NCBI RefSeq assembly: GCF_000701445.1
Contig: NZ_JNIX01000009.1
Location: 186,001-250,000, forward strand
DNA length: 64,000 nt
From: Brevundimonas bacteroides DSM 4726
GTDB lineage: Bacteria > Pseudomonadota > Alphaproteobacteria > Caulobacterales > Caulobacteraceae
Direction: 5' to 3'
Shown one piece after another: positions 1 to 9,544 of the stretch. The position numbers and the translations under genes are program-made. Below the pieces are notes generated by a model that saw only the letters and a list, made by a program, of their open reading frames with translations, did not search any database and was not told the origin of the DNA. Positions within the stretch are counted from its first letter, which is position 1; each line of letters begins with the position of its first letter.

Positions 1-248
1 AACTGGCCGCGCCCGCGCCGCGCGCGCTGAACAATCCCAAGTCGGCGCTGCAGGAGTGGTCGCAAGGGGCGGGGCGTCCGCTGCCGGCCTACCGCGTGGT
101 GGGTCAGACCGGCTCGGATCATGCGCCGACCTTCACCGTCGAGGTATCGATCCCGGGCGTGGAGCCCTTGACCGCGCAGGGACGTTCGCGTCAGGACGCG
201 GAGAAAGCGGCGGCGACCGCCCTGCTGAAACGTGAAGGCGTGATTTGA
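1..248 (+). CDS. rnc: Ribonuclease III, C-terminal part (5' truncated by window)
   Basis: Only the last 81 codons are present, read in the frame that ends in TGA at 246-248. They translate as a double-stranded RNA-binding domain: NPKSALQEW at its start, [19 protein letters not shown] in the middle and a final alanine-rich helix with EKAAATALL. RNase III cleaves double-stranded RNA in rRNA and mRNA processing. The catalytic domain lies upstream of the window. The stop overlaps the TTG start of era by 4 bp (TTGA), and rnc-era is a conserved bacterial operon. This fits the call well. Confidence 0.93.
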   Translation, partial: LAAPAPRALNNPKSALQEWSQGAGRPLPAYRVVGQTGSDHAPTFTVEVSIPGVEPLTAQGRSRQDAEKAAATALLKREGVI

Positions 249-1192
249 CCGAGACCCAACAGACCCGCGCGGGCTTCGCCGCCATCATCGGCGCGCCGAA
301 CGCGGGCAAGTCCACGCTCGTCAACCGCCTGACCGGATCCAAGGTGTCGATTGTCACCCAGAAGGTACAGACGACGCGCTTCCCCGTGCGGGGCATCGCC
401 ATGCACGGAACCGCCCAGATCGTGCTGGTCGACACGCCCGGAGTCTTCACCCCGCGCCGTCGGCTGGATCGGGCCATGGTGGCTTCGGCCTGGGCGGGCG
501 CGCAGGACGCCGACGCTGTGGTGCATCTGGTCGACGCGGCGTCGCACATCGCGTCGGACGGCAAGGAGGGCTCGGCGGCGGACCGCAAATCGGCCGAGGA
601 CACCGAGACCATCATCGCCAACTTGAGAGCGACCGACACCAAGGTCATCCTGGCGCTCAACAAAATCGACGGCATGCGCAGGGACACCCTGCTGGCGCTG
701 TCGCAGGCGCTGTTCGACACGGGCGTCTATTCCGAGGTCTTCATGATCTCGGCCCTGTCCGGCGATGGCGTGGATGACCTGAAGACGCGGCTGGCGCTGG
801 CGATGCCGGAAGGGCCGTGGCTGTATCCAGAGGACCAGTCGGCGGACGTGCCGCTGCGGGTGCTGGCGGCCGAGATCACGCGCGAGAAGGTCTATCTGCG
901 CGTCCATGAGGAGCTGCCCTATTCGGCGGCGGTGGAGACCACGGCCTTCGACGAGAAGGCCGACGGATCGGCCCGGATCGAGCAGACCATCTACGTCGAG
1001 CGCGAAAGCCAGCGGCCCATCGTCCTGGGCAAGGGCGGCCAGACGCTGAAATGGATCGGCCAGAAGTCGCGCGAGGAGCTGACCGAGCTGCTGGACCGGC
1101 CGGTGCACCTGTTCCTGACCGTCAAGGTCGATCCGAAATGGCAGGACAGCCGGGCGCTCTATGCGCAGTTCGGGCTGGAGTTCGACGTCTAG
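245..1192 (+). CDS. era: GTPase Era
   Basis: A 315-residue ribosome-assembly GTPase that binds the 3' end of 16S rRNA. Visible motifs are the P-loop GAPNAGKST (16-24), TQKVQTTR around the G2 switch (38-45), DTPG (63-66), NKID (139-142) and a C-terminal KH domain with [12 protein letters not shown] (261-272). The start is TTG, overlapping the rnc stop as TTGA, which suggests translational coupling. Compared with the E. coli protein as I remember it, there is an extra charged loop of about 14 residues before the strand leading to NKID. The TAG stop is at 1190-1192. Confidence 0.96.
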   Translation: MTETQQTRAGFAAIIGAPNAGKSTLVNRLTGSKVSIVTQKVQTTRFPVRGIAMHGTAQIVLVDTPGVFTPRRRLDRAMVASAWAGAQDADAVVHLVDAASHIASDGKEGSAADRKSAEDTETIIANLRATDTKVILALNKIDGMRRDTLLALSQALFDTGVYSEVFMISALSGDGVDDLKTRLALAMPEGPWLYPEDQSADVPLRVLAAEITREKVYLRVHEELPYSAAVETTAFDEKADGSARIEQTIYVERESQRPIVLGKGGQTLKWIGQKSREELTELLDRPVHLFLTVKVDPKWQDSRALYAQFGLEFDV

Positions 1193-1193
1193 G

Positions 1194-2429
1194 GTGTTCC
1201 AGGTTCCGCGTAACGCCGGGAACCACCCCCGGCTCTTCCTCGCCCTCGTCGCCCTGATCGGGCTGCTGCTGGTCGGCGCCGTCGCGGCGATCGCGGTGAC
1301 CGTCAGCGCGCCCGAACGGCTGGCCGAAAGCGTCGCGCCCGCGCCGCCGCCGCGTCCGCCGGTCGTGGTCGTCGAGGCCCTGCCGCAGCTGTCGGCCCGT
1401 CTGCGCCGCGAGGCGGACGCGGGCCGCTTCATGGGCGGATTGCTGGTGGCGCGCGGCGACGAGGTGGTGTTCCGTCAGGTCTACGGCGTCGTCGACGCGG
1501 ACACCGGCCAGCCGCTGACCCTGTCGTCGAAGTTCCGATTGGCCAGCATTTCCAAGCAGTTCACGGCCGTTGCGATCCTGAAGCTGCAGGACGACGGCCA
1601 GCTGTCCGTGGACGATCCGGTGTGCCGCTGGATCCAGCCCTGTCCGGTGGCGTGGGTGCCGCTGCGGATCCATCACCTGATCTCGCACACCTCGGGCATC
1701 CCCGACCTGATGCAGCGTCCGGGCTGGGGCGTGCGCCGGACGACGCCCGCGACCATGGCCGAACTGACGGCGGACTCGGCGACCTATCGCCTGTCCTTCG
1801 TTCCGGGCGAGGAGCTTCGCTACAACAACGCGGGGTTCAATCTGGCGGCTGATATCGTCGAGCGTGCTTCAGGCCAGGCGTTCGGCGACTACCTCCAGAC
1901 GACCTTCTTCGAGCCGCTGGGCATGGTCGACACCGGTCTCGGCGACGCGCCCGATCTCGTCGCGGGCCACGCCAACTTCCCCGAGGGCCTGACCCCGCAG
2001 CGCCAGCCGAACGTCTCCATCATCCCCGGCGCCGGCGCGCTCTACTCGACGCTGGACGACATGCTGGTCTGGAGCCGGGCGCTGCACGGCGGGCGGCTTC
2101 TGTCGGCCGAGAGCTACGCCGCCATGGTCGCGGACCATGCGCCGGCCGATCAGGGGCCGGAGCGGGGACGGGTGCGGCGCATCTGGGGCTATGGCGTCAT
2201 GGCCAACCGGCTCGGACGACGGGTCAGCCCCGGCTTCGACGACATCCAGGTCTACCACACCGGCAGCTGGTCAGGGTTCCGCAACCTGATGAGCTGGCAG
2301 CCGGGCGGCCAGGTGACGGTCGTGGTGCTAACCAACAACTACCACCAGCAGGAGCAGGTGTTCCTGACCACCCAGCAGGCCATGGCCGAGGCGCTGGGGC
2401 GGGCGTTCCCGACCGCCATGGTCCGCTAG
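1194..2429 (+). CDS. Serine hydrolase, class C beta-lactamase / PBP4*-like family
   Basis: A 411-residue membrane-anchored or exported protein if started at the GTG at 1194, just after era. An upstream ATG at 1161 would overlap era by 32 bp. A hydrophobic segment follows the start, then a proline-rich linker. The catalytic set of the family is visible: SISK (nucleophile Ser about residue 118, general-base Lys about 121), the Tyr motif RYNNAG, and HTGSWSGF in place of the KTG box. Such proteins include esterases and D-aminopeptidases as well as beta-lactamases, and the substrate cannot be told here. Its TAG stop shares the CTAG tetranucleotide with the convergent gene. Confidence 0.82.
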   Translation: MFQVPRNAGNHPRLFLALVALIGLLLVGAVAAIAVTVSAPERLAESVAPAPPPRPPVVVVEALPQLSARLRREADAGRFMGGLLVARGDEVVFRQVYGVVDADTGQPLTLSSKFRLASISKQFTAVAILKLQDDGQLSVDDPVCRWIQPCPVAWVPLRIHHLISHTSGIPDLMQRPGWGVRRTTPATMAELTADSATYRLSFVPGEELRYNNAGFNLAADIVERASGQAFGDYLQTTFFEPLGMVDTGLGDAPDLVAGHANFPEGLTPQRQPNVSIIPGAGALYSTLDDMLVWSRALHGGRLLSAESYAAMVADHAPADQGPERGRVRRIWGYGVMANRLGRRVSPGFDDIQVYHTGSWSGFRNLMSWQPGGQVTVVVLTNNYHQQEQVFLTTQQAMAEALGRAFPTAMVR

Positions 2430-3085
2430 CCCTCGCGGCGCATCCGCTCCTGCCGCGCCGCCTCGCGGTCGTTCTGCACCTGCGGAGCGATGGCGGCGGT
2501 CTCGACAGAACCGGCACGACTATAGCGGCTGCAGATCACGCCCGAGGGAGAGGGGCGCGTCTCCGTCATCCGCCAGGCGGTGGCGGCGATCCCGTCGCGG
2601 AACAGCCGCTTCCCCTGACCGAGCAGGATCGGAAAGACCATCAGGGTGATCTCGTCGATCACGTCGGCCGCCAGCAGCGCCTGCACCAGCTGGCCGCTGC
2701 CCTGGATCAACAGGTCGCGGTCGCCGGAGCTCTTCAGCCGCCGCACCGCCTCGCCGGGCTCGTCGTCCAGCCGGTGGCTGTTGACCCAGGTCAGGGGCGT
2801 GTCCGGACCCGCGACGACGAACTTGTCGATGGCGTTGAAGGTGCGGCCGATCTCGTCGTCCTGCTCGGGCCAGTGGGCGGCGAAGATTTCATAGGTCTTG
2901 CGGCCGAGCAGCAGGTCGTAGTCGCGGCCGATCCAGCTCTCCATCATCTCGCCGACCGTCTCGTCGAAATGCGGGGCCAGCCAGCCGCCGTAGGGGAAGC
3001 CGCCGGTCCAGTCCTCGGTCGGACCGCCGGGGGCCTGCATGACCCCGTCCATCGTCAGGAAGGTCGACAGTCGAACCTTGCGCAT
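2426..3085 (-). CDS. Dihydrofolate reductase family protein (RibD C-terminal-like)
   Basis: A 219-residue protein starting at the ATG at 3085 (MRKVRLSTFLTMDGVMQAPGG region), with GGAG upstream. The N-terminal strand, the LLLGRKTYEIF block and the later IQGSGQLVQALL and FPILLGQGKRLF blocks are typical of RibD_C/YyaP-type reductases. These are NADPH-binding and of mostly unknown substrate. The last about 30 residues are polar and look like an added tail. It is the most downstream gene of the ArsR-led minus-strand operon and ends in a stop that overlaps the preceding plus-strand hydrolase stop (CTAG, 2426-2429). Confidence 0.85.
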   Translation of the reverse strand: MRKVRLSTFLTMDGVMQAPGGPTEDWTGGFPYGGWLAPHFDETVGEMMESWIGRDYDLLLGRKTYEIFAAHWPEQDDEIGRTFNAIDKFVVAGPDTPLTWVNSHRLDDEPGEAVRRLKSSGDRDLLIQGSGQLVQALLAADVIDEITLMVFPILLGQGKRLFRDGIAATAWRMTETRPSPSGVICSRYSRAGSVETAAIAPQVQNDREAARQERMRREG

Positions 3086-3137
3086 GGGGCGTCTCCTCAG
3101 GCCTTGGCGGCCTTGGTCGGGTCGCCGAGTTCGGCGT

Positions 3138-3491
3138 TCAGGGCGACGCCGGCGCGACCAGGGCGGTCGCCACGGCGGGGTCCAGGGTCTCGGCTTCGGC
3201 CAGGCTGATGGAGGCCATCTCATACTGGCCGCCGGGCTTGAGGCGCGGCTCCGTCTCCCGCAGCCTCTGGCCGCGCCACAGGCCGAACAACACCCGCTTG
3301 CCCTCGGCGCGGATCAGGGCGACCGGCCCGTTCGACAGATAGACGAGGTGGCCCCACTTGATGACCTCGTCCACGCCCTCCACCGCCAAGGCGGCCGCGC
3401 GCAGGCGGCGGAGTTCCTCGCCGCGCCAGTCGTCGAACGAGGCCGCGTAGACGTCGGGCGTGAGGCCGGGCTTCACCTTTTTCCATTTCAT
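3138..3491 (-). CDS. DUF1801 domain protein, probable C-terminal frameshift
   Basis: As read, a 117-residue protein (MKWKKVKPGLTPDVYAASF start) with the family's WGHLVY and RVLFGLWRG blocks. The stop comes early. A one-base shift near 3140-3160 would continue as LNAELGDPTKAAKA to a TGA at 3097-3099, the GDPTK-type tail common in this family, and would bring the stop right up to the Shine-Dalgarno site of the next gene. I therefore suspect a real or sequencing frameshift. The start overlaps the GST stop by 4 bp (ATGA). The function of DUF1801 is unknown; the fold resembles small YdhG-like proteins. Confidence 0.75.
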   Translation of the reverse strand: MKWKKVKPGLTPDVYAASFDDWRGEELRRLRAAALAVEGVDEVIKWGHLVYLSNGPVALIRAEGKRVLFGLWRGQRLRETEPRLKPGGQYEMASISLAEAETLDPAVATALVAPASP

Positions 3492-4129
3492 TGCTCCGCC
3501 CGTTGGGCATCGGCGTGCGCGAAGAAGGCGAGTTGGTCGGCGTGCGCCTTCTGGAAAGCAGGCCGAGCCGTGATCCGCGCGACATAGGCTTCCGTCGCCG
3601 GTCGATCGCCAAAGCCTCGCACGGCCGGAATACGCAGCACATCGGCCGTCAGCAGATCGGCCACGGTGAACCGATCCGCCGCCAGCCACTCGCGCTCGCC
3701 GAAGACGCGCTCCATGTGGTCGAGGCGGCCCTTCAGCCAACCGGTCAAGCCGTTGTCGGTCGCGCCCGACAGGCCGAGGAACCACCAGGGCACGGTGACC
3801 ATCTCCAGCGAGTTGAGGGCGGCGATCACCCATTGAAGGGTCGAGGCCTCTCCTGCGGGGTCGCGCGGCATCAGAGCCTCGCTTCTGCGGGCCAGATGAA
3901 GCAGGCCGGCCCCGCTTTCGAACAACTCCACACCCTCGTCCTCAAGGAAAGGAATCTGACCGAACGGCTGGTGCGCAAGGTGCTCCGGGCCTCGGTCAGC
4001 GAAGGGTACGGTGCGGATCTGATAGGCCAACCCGGCTTCCTCGCACGCCCAACGGAGGCGCATGTCTCGGACGAACCCGCGCGGCGGCTCTGGCACCCAG
4101 TCGTAGGTCCAGATCGTCGGCGTGCTCAT
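3488..4129 (-). CDS. Glutathione S-transferase family protein
   Basis: 213 residues. The N-terminal thioredoxin-fold half shows RLRWACEEAGLAYQIRTVPF and the cis-proline region FGQIPFLEDEGVELFES, where the E-S pair would hold glutathione. The C-terminal helical half includes FTVADLLTADVLRI, the usual GST capping motif with an aspartate. Start and stop both overlap their neighbours as ATGA, so the gene is embedded in the ArsR-led operon. The substrate is unknown. A role in detoxification is a family inference. Confidence 0.9.
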   Translation of the reverse strand: MSTPTIWTYDWVPEPPRGFVRDMRLRWACEEAGLAYQIRTVPFADRGPEHLAHQPFGQIPFLEDEGVELFESGAGLLHLARRSEALMPRDPAGEASTLQWVIAALNSLEMVTVPWWFLGLSGATDNGLTGWLKGRLDHMERVFGEREWLAADRFTVADLLTADVLRIPAVRGFGDRPATEAYVARITARPAFQKAHADQLAFFAHADAQRAEQ

Positions 4130-4566
4130 TGACCCGGCGTCCAGCCTTCGGCCGGGATGGTGTTGACCATCCAGGGGATGCCGAACTTATCGGTCAAGCT
4201 GCCGTAGCCCGGCGACCAGAAGGTTTCGCCGAACGCCATGCCGACCTTGCCGCCCTCGGCCAGGGCGTCGAACACGCGACGGTTCCGGTCGATGTCGTCG
4301 GAATGGAAGGTCACATCGAAGCCGTTCTTGGGCTTGTCGATGTTGGGCGCGAACTCGGGCGGCAGATCCGCGCCCATGATCGCCTGGTCTCCCACGTCGA
4401 GCCAGCAATGCATCAGCCAGTCCTTGTATTGCGGCGGGATCGGCATGTCGGGCGGACCGTCGCCGAACGGCATGGCTGCGGTCACCTTGCCGCCCAGCAC
4501 CTGGGCGTAGAACTCGAACGGTTCTCGGCAATTTCCCTGAAAGCTCAGGCTCGTCACGATCTTCAT
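4126..4566 (-). CDS. VOC family protein, PhnB-like
   Basis: 146 residues with the glyoxalase/bleomycin-resistance fold in its PhnB-like form: FYAQVLGGKV near the N-terminus, then MGADLPPEF, FDVTFHSDD and the C-terminal FWSPGYGSLTDKFGIPW, which closely matches the standard PhnB tail. Many such proteins are of unknown substrate and some bind no metal. The gene sits between the SRPBCC genes and the GST. AHSA1, VOC and GST genes with an ArsR regulator commonly occur together in soil proteobacteria. Confidence 0.9.
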   Translation of the reverse strand: MKIVTSLSFQGNCREPFEFYAQVLGGKVTAAMPFGDGPPDMPIPPQYKDWLMHCWLDVGDQAIMGADLPPEFAPNIDKPKNGFDVTFHSDDIDRNRRVFDALAEGGKVGMAFGETFWSPGYGSLTDKFGIPWMVNTIPAEGWTPGQ

Positions 4567-4590
4567 GGTCGTCTCTCCCTTGTGTTGTCT

Positions 4591-5079
4591 TCAGTCGGGG
4601 TTGGCCACCAGCCAGGCCTCGAGCCGGTCCAGCGTGGAGTTCCAGCCGTATTCGTGGCCGGTCAGGCTGCGTTCGGACTTCAGGCCCTCGTGGGTGAAGT
4701 CCATGCGGGTGCGGCCGTCGTCGGTCTCGTGCAGCAGAACGGTGACCAGGGTGTCGGCCGGCGGGCCGTCCTCGTGGCTCTCGTCCCAGCGGAAGGTGAA
4801 GACGAGGCGCTCAGGCTCCACGATCTCGCGGTAGTGGCCGCCCTGCCAGAGGTCTTCGCCCGTCTCGACCGAGCGCAGGCAGGCTCGCCACTGCCCGCCG
4901 ACGCGAAGGTCGTTGAAGCCCTCGACCATCGGCCATTCGATCGGGCCCAGCCAGTTCACCCGCATCTCCGGTCGCGTCCAGGCCATCCAGACCAAGGCGC
5001 GCGGCGCATCGAACGTTCGCGTCAGGTCCAGCCGATGCGGCAGGAGGGTCGGCAGTTCAGGCAGGGCGACGGCGCTCAT
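4591..5079 (-). CDS. SRPBCC / AHSA1 domain protein (copy 1)
   Basis: 162 residues with a hydrophobic-ligand-binding helix-grip fold. It begins LTRTFDAPRALVWMAWT, the typical AHSA1 opening, followed by WLGP, VGGQWRACL and the closing GWNSTLDRLEAWL helix. It lies one base downstream of a second SRPBCC gene, which it resembles only loosely, so an old duplication is possible. The ligand is unknown. Co-transcription with arsR is inferred from the close spacing. Confidence 0.88.
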   Translation of the reverse strand: MSAVALPELPTLLPHRLDLTRTFDAPRALVWMAWTRPEMRVNWLGPIEWPMVEGFNDLRVGGQWRACLRSVETGEDLWQGGHYREIVEPERLVFTFRWDESHEDGPPADTLVTVLLHETDDGRTRMDFTHEGLKSERSLTGHEYGWNSTLDRLEAWLVANPD

Positions 5080-5080
5080 A

Positions 5081-5575
5081 TCACAGGCTCGGCAGGAGGT
5101 CGTTCAGCTGATCGGCGACCGTGCCCCAGCCCTCGTGGAAGCCCATGGCCTCGTGCTGCTTCATCGTTTCCTCCGACCAGTGCCGGGCGGTGGCGACGTA
5201 GCGGGTCTTGCCGTCGGGCAGGGGGGTCAACTCGATCTCGGCGGCCATGAAGGGCATGCCGGCGGGACGCCAGCCCTTCACGAAGGCGTCGGTCGTGATC
5301 CAGCGACGGTGCGGCTCGACCAGAAGGAAGACGCCGTCATTGGGCATCACCTCGCCGTCCGGCCCATGCATGGTGAAGGCGAAGCGGCCGCCGACCTCGG
5401 GTTCGATCACCGCGTCGGAGATGCTCCAGGGCTTGGGGCAGAACCACTGCGCCAATATCTCCGGCGTCATGAACGCCTTCCAGATCTTCTCAGGCGTGCC
5501 GTTCAGGACGCGGTCCAGCACCAGGGCGTGTTCGTGCGCGCCGGTGGCGACGCAGGGATCAATTTCTTGGGCCAC
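5081..5575 (-). CDS. SRPBCC / AHSA1 domain protein (copy 2)
   Basis: 164 residues. The START-like fold is recognisable from LVLDRVLNGTPEKIWKAFMT, then WFCPKPW, VGGRFAFTM, the strand ending YVATARHWS and the C-terminal helix FHEGWGTVADQL. The first codons overlap the end of arsR by 17 bp, so the two are almost certainly translationally coupled. ArsR-SRPBCC pairs are a common module. In known cases the regulator controls its own operon, but the inducer is not predictable here. Confidence 0.9.
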   Translation of the reverse strand: MAQEIDPCVATGAHEHALVLDRVLNGTPEKIWKAFMTPEILAQWFCPKPWSISDAVIEPEVGGRFAFTMHGPDGEVMPNDGVFLLVEPHRRWITTDAFVKGWRPAGMPFMAAEIELTPLPDGKTRYVATARHWSEETMKQHEAMGFHEGWGTVADQLNDLLPSL

Positions 5576-5906
5576 GGGGGTCTCCCTTTTGGATTTTGTT
5601 GAGGTAGGCGTCTAGGCGGTCGAAGCTGGAGTCCCAGTATCGCCGATAGTGTTCCAGCCACTCGGCCATGCCCTTCAGGCCCATCGGCTCCAGCCGGGCG
5701 GGGCGCCACTGGGCTTCCTTGCCGCGCGTGATCAAGCCGGCGTTCTCGAGCACTTTCAGATGCTTGGAGACAGCGGCCAAACTCATGTCGAAAGGCTGGG
5801 CCAGATCGTTGACGCTGGCCTCGCCCTCGGTCAGCCGCGCTAGGATGGCCCGACGGGTCGGGTCGGCCAGGGCGGCGAACTTGGCGGAGAGGTCGTCGGT
5901 CAGCAT
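5559..5906 (-). CDS. ArsR/SmtB-family transcriptional regulator
   Basis: 115 residues from the ATG at 5906. The winged helix is clear: FAALADPTRRAILARLTEGE, then VNDLAQPFDMSLAAVSKHLKVL as recognition region and LITRGKEAQWRPARL as wing. No cysteine pair typical of metal sensors is present, so it belongs to the non-metal group often paired with SRPBCC proteins. It heads a seven-gene minus-strand operon. Two copies of TGGTTGAAT in the upstream region overlap the likely promoter, suggesting autorepression. Confidence 0.93.
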   Translation of the reverse strand: MLTDDLSAKFAALADPTRRAILARLTEGEASVNDLAQPFDMSLAAVSKHLKVLENAGLITRGKEAQWRPARLEPMGLKGMAEWLEHYRRYWDSSFDRLDAYLNKIQKGDPRGPRN

Positions 5907-5930
5907 GGCAGGGCTTCGTGTTGAACTGAG

Positions 5931-5977
5931 TGGTTGAATGACCTCCGCGCCGGTCGCTGTCAACCGGTTGGTTGAAT
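5931..5977 (-). promoter_or_regulatory. Predicted arsR promoter with paired operator-like repeats
   Basis: Reading the minus strand, TTGACA (5963-5958) is followed after 17 bp by CATTCA (5940-5935), a good -35 and a weak -10. The 9-mer TGGTTGAAT occurs exactly twice on the plus strand, at 5931-5939 and 5969-5977, one over each promoter element. The upstream copy forms an inverted repeat TCAACC-N4-GGTTGA (5960-5975). The position would suit repression by the adjacent ArsR protein. It also lies upstream of the divergent flavodoxin gene. Confidence 0.5.
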
Positions 5978-6038
5978 AAAGTCGTCGGAACGTCGGCTCT
6001 CCAACGCCGTTCGGGCAGGACCCCATTCGGAGACCCCC

Positions 6039-6650
6039 ATGCGCGCCGTCGTCCTCAACTGCACCTTGAAGCCCTCGCCCGAGACCTCGAGCACAGAGGC
6101 GCTGGCGCGCGTCGTCATCGCCGAACTGGAGAAGGGCGGGGCGACCGTCGACCTGGTCCGCCTGGTCGATCTGAACATCAAGCCGGGCGTCGAGAGCGAC
6201 ATGGGCGAGGGCGACGACTGGCCGGGCGTGCGCGAGAAAATCCTGGCCGCGAACATCCTGATCGTCGCCACGCCGACCTGGCTGGGCCAGCAGTCCAGCG
6301 TGTGCATGCGGGCGCTGGAGCGGATGGACGCCCTGATCGGCGAGACCGACGACAGCGGGCGTCCGGTGGCCTTCGGCAAGGTCGCGGGCGTGGTGATCAC
6401 CGGCAACGAGGACGGCGCCCACCACATCGTCGGCACGGTCAGCCAGGCTTTGATCGACATCGGCTTCACCGTGCCGGGCCACAGCTGGACCTACTGGCAC
6501 CTGGGGCCGGGCGTCGGGCCCGACTACGTCGAGACGGACAAGGGTCACGACTATTCCGACCGGGTGGGGCGGAACGCGGCGCGCAACCTGCTGGCGGTGG
6601 CGCGTGTGCTGACGCCCGAGACCTTCCCGGTTCCCGAAAGCGGCGACTAG
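6039..6650 (+). CDS. Flavodoxin family protein (NAD(P)H-dependent oxidoreductase-like)
   Basis: 203 residues. The flavodoxin fold starts MRAVVLNCTLKPSPETSST, with an FMN-phosphate loop of the NADPH-dependent FMN-reductase type, followed by ILIVATPTWLGQQSSV and VAFGKVAGVVITGNEDGAHH, where the FMN isoalloxazine would be bound. It is divergent from arsR, and the shared 132-bp gap may make both responsive to the same signal. Partner and substrate are unknown. Confidence 0.87.
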   Translation: MRAVVLNCTLKPSPETSSTEALARVVIAELEKGGATVDLVRLVDLNIKPGVESDMGEGDDWPGVREKILAANILIVATPTWLGQQSSVCMRALERMDALIGETDDSGRPVAFGKVAGVVITGNEDGAHHIVGTVSQALIDIGFTVPGHSWTYWHLGPGVGPDYVETDKGHDYSDRVGRNAARNLLAVARVLTPETFPVPESGD

Positions 6651-6683
6651 GCGTAAGCCGGACCTCCAGCCACGGAGCGTCCC

Positions 6684-7133
6684 ATGTTTGCCGCCCTCGC
6701 CGCCGCCCTCGCGATCCAGTCCTCGCCGGAAGCCGACGTCGCCGCCGTCCTGGATCGTCTGAACGCCGCGTCCACCGCCGCCGACGGCGAGGCCTACTTC
6801 GCCCTGTTCATGCCCGACGCCCGCTTCATCGGAACCGACGCGACGGAGCACTGGACCCTGTCGGAGTTTCGCGCCTACGCGGCCCCGGTGTTCGCTCGCG
6901 GCCGGGGGTGGTCCTATCCGGCGACCGAGCGGACGATCACCATCGCCCCGATCGACTGCCGCTGCATCGCCTGGTTCGAGGAGAAGCTGATCAACGACAG
7001 CTATGGCGTGACCCGCGGCTCGGGCGTGCTGCGCCTGACCGACGACGGCTGGAAGATCGAGCAGTACGTCCTGTCGTTCGCCGTGCCGAACGATCGCGCC
7101 GACGCCGTCGTCGAGGCCATCAAGGGCGAGTGA
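6684..7133 (+). CDS. SnoaL/NTF2-like domain protein
   Basis: 149 residues, with a first stretch MFAALAAALAIQ that could be a short signal sequence. The rest has the alpha+beta cone pattern of NTF2-like proteins: VLDRLNAASTAADGEAYFALFMPDARFIGTDATE, then W-rich strands and GSGVLRLTDDGWKIEQYVLSF near the end. Such proteins may be enzymes or binding domains, and no catalytic residues can be assigned. The stop overlaps the recO start by one base (TGATG). Confidence 0.8.
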   Translation: MFAALAAALAIQSSPEADVAAVLDRLNAASTAADGEAYFALFMPDARFIGTDATEHWTLSEFRAYAAPVFARGRGWSYPATERTITIAPIDCRCIAWFEEKLINDSYGVTRGSGVLRLTDDGWKIEQYVLSFAVPNDRADAVVEAIKGE

Positions 7134-7864
7134 TGGAGTTCCACGAAGAGGCCTTCGTCCTCTCCGCGCGCGGCCATGGCGACACGGGCGCCGTCGTTGA
7201 CCTGCTGACGGAAACGCACGGGCGGCACGCGGCCTATGTCGCGGGCGGGGCGTCGCGCAAGATGAAGCCGCACCTCCAGGCCGGGGCGCGCGTCATCGTA
7301 GACTACCGCGCCCGAACCTCGGATCATCTGGGTTCGGCGCGGCTGGAGCCGGTGGGAGAGGGGCCGAGCGCCTTGTTCGACGACTCCCTCGCCCTGACGG
7401 GCCTTTCCGCCGCCGCGGCCGTCGCGCAAGGCGCGCTTCCTGAGCGGGAGGCGCATCCGGGCGCATTCCTGGCCTTCGAGGCTTTGATGGGCGCTTTCGC
7501 GATCCCGGAGGTCTGGCCTGCCATCTTCGTGCGCTTCGAGCTCGGCTTGCTGGAAGACCTCGGGTTCGGGCTGGATCTGTCGTCGTGCGCGGTCACCGGA
7601 ACGGCGGACGATCTCGTATGGGTCAGCCCCCGTACGGGTCGTGCGGTGAGTTCAGACGCCGGACGACCCTATGCCGACAAGCTGCTCAGATTGCCCCCCT
7701 TTCTTCTCGGGGCTCAGGCCGGTCTGCGTGACGGCGACGTTCGCGCGGGGCTCGACCTGACCGGCCACTTCCTGGAGCAGTTCGTCTTCCATCCGCACAA
7801 CCGGCCCCTTCCGCCGGCGCGGGTCTGGATGATGGACAAGCTGGCCGAAGTCGGGCGTCTCTGA
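7133..7864 (+). CDS. recO: DNA repair protein RecO
   Basis: 243 residues. It opens MEFHEEAFVLSARGHGDTGAVV, the standard RecO OB-fold start, and continues with GRHAAYVAGGASRK and the helical C-terminal domain ending in FLEQFVFHPHNRPLPPAR, which is highly typical. RecO works with RecR to load RecA at single-strand gaps. No zinc-binding cysteine cluster is visible, as is usual in alphaproteobacteria. The start ATG overlaps the preceding stop. Confidence 0.95.
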   Translation: MEFHEEAFVLSARGHGDTGAVVDLLTETHGRHAAYVAGGASRKMKPHLQAGARVIVDYRARTSDHLGSARLEPVGEGPSALFDDSLALTGLSAAAAVAQGALPEREAHPGAFLAFEALMGAFAIPEVWPAIFVRFELGLLEDLGFGLDLSSCAVTGTADDLVWVSPRTGRAVSSDAGRPYADKLLRLPPFLLGAQAGLRDGDVRAGLDLTGHFLEQFVFHPHNRPLPPARVWMMDKLAEVGRL

Positions 7865-7925
7865 CCGCTAGGATATCCTTCATCGAATTTCGTTAGTGAG
7901 AGGCTGTCAGGTTGGTGTTGGATCG

Positions 7926-9503
<1,578 letters not shown>

Positions 9504-9544
9504 CAAGGGCCGAAGCGCGGCCTAGCTTGGTGCGGGAGGACGCG

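Noticed and set aside
1161..1193. Upstream ATG start for the serine hydrolase
   Set aside because: It would overlap era by 32 bp; the GTG at 1194 fits the gene junction better.
5972..7132. Long frame extending recO upstream by several hundred codons
   Set aside because: It runs through the flavodoxin and SnoaL genes in another frame; recO homology starts at 7133.
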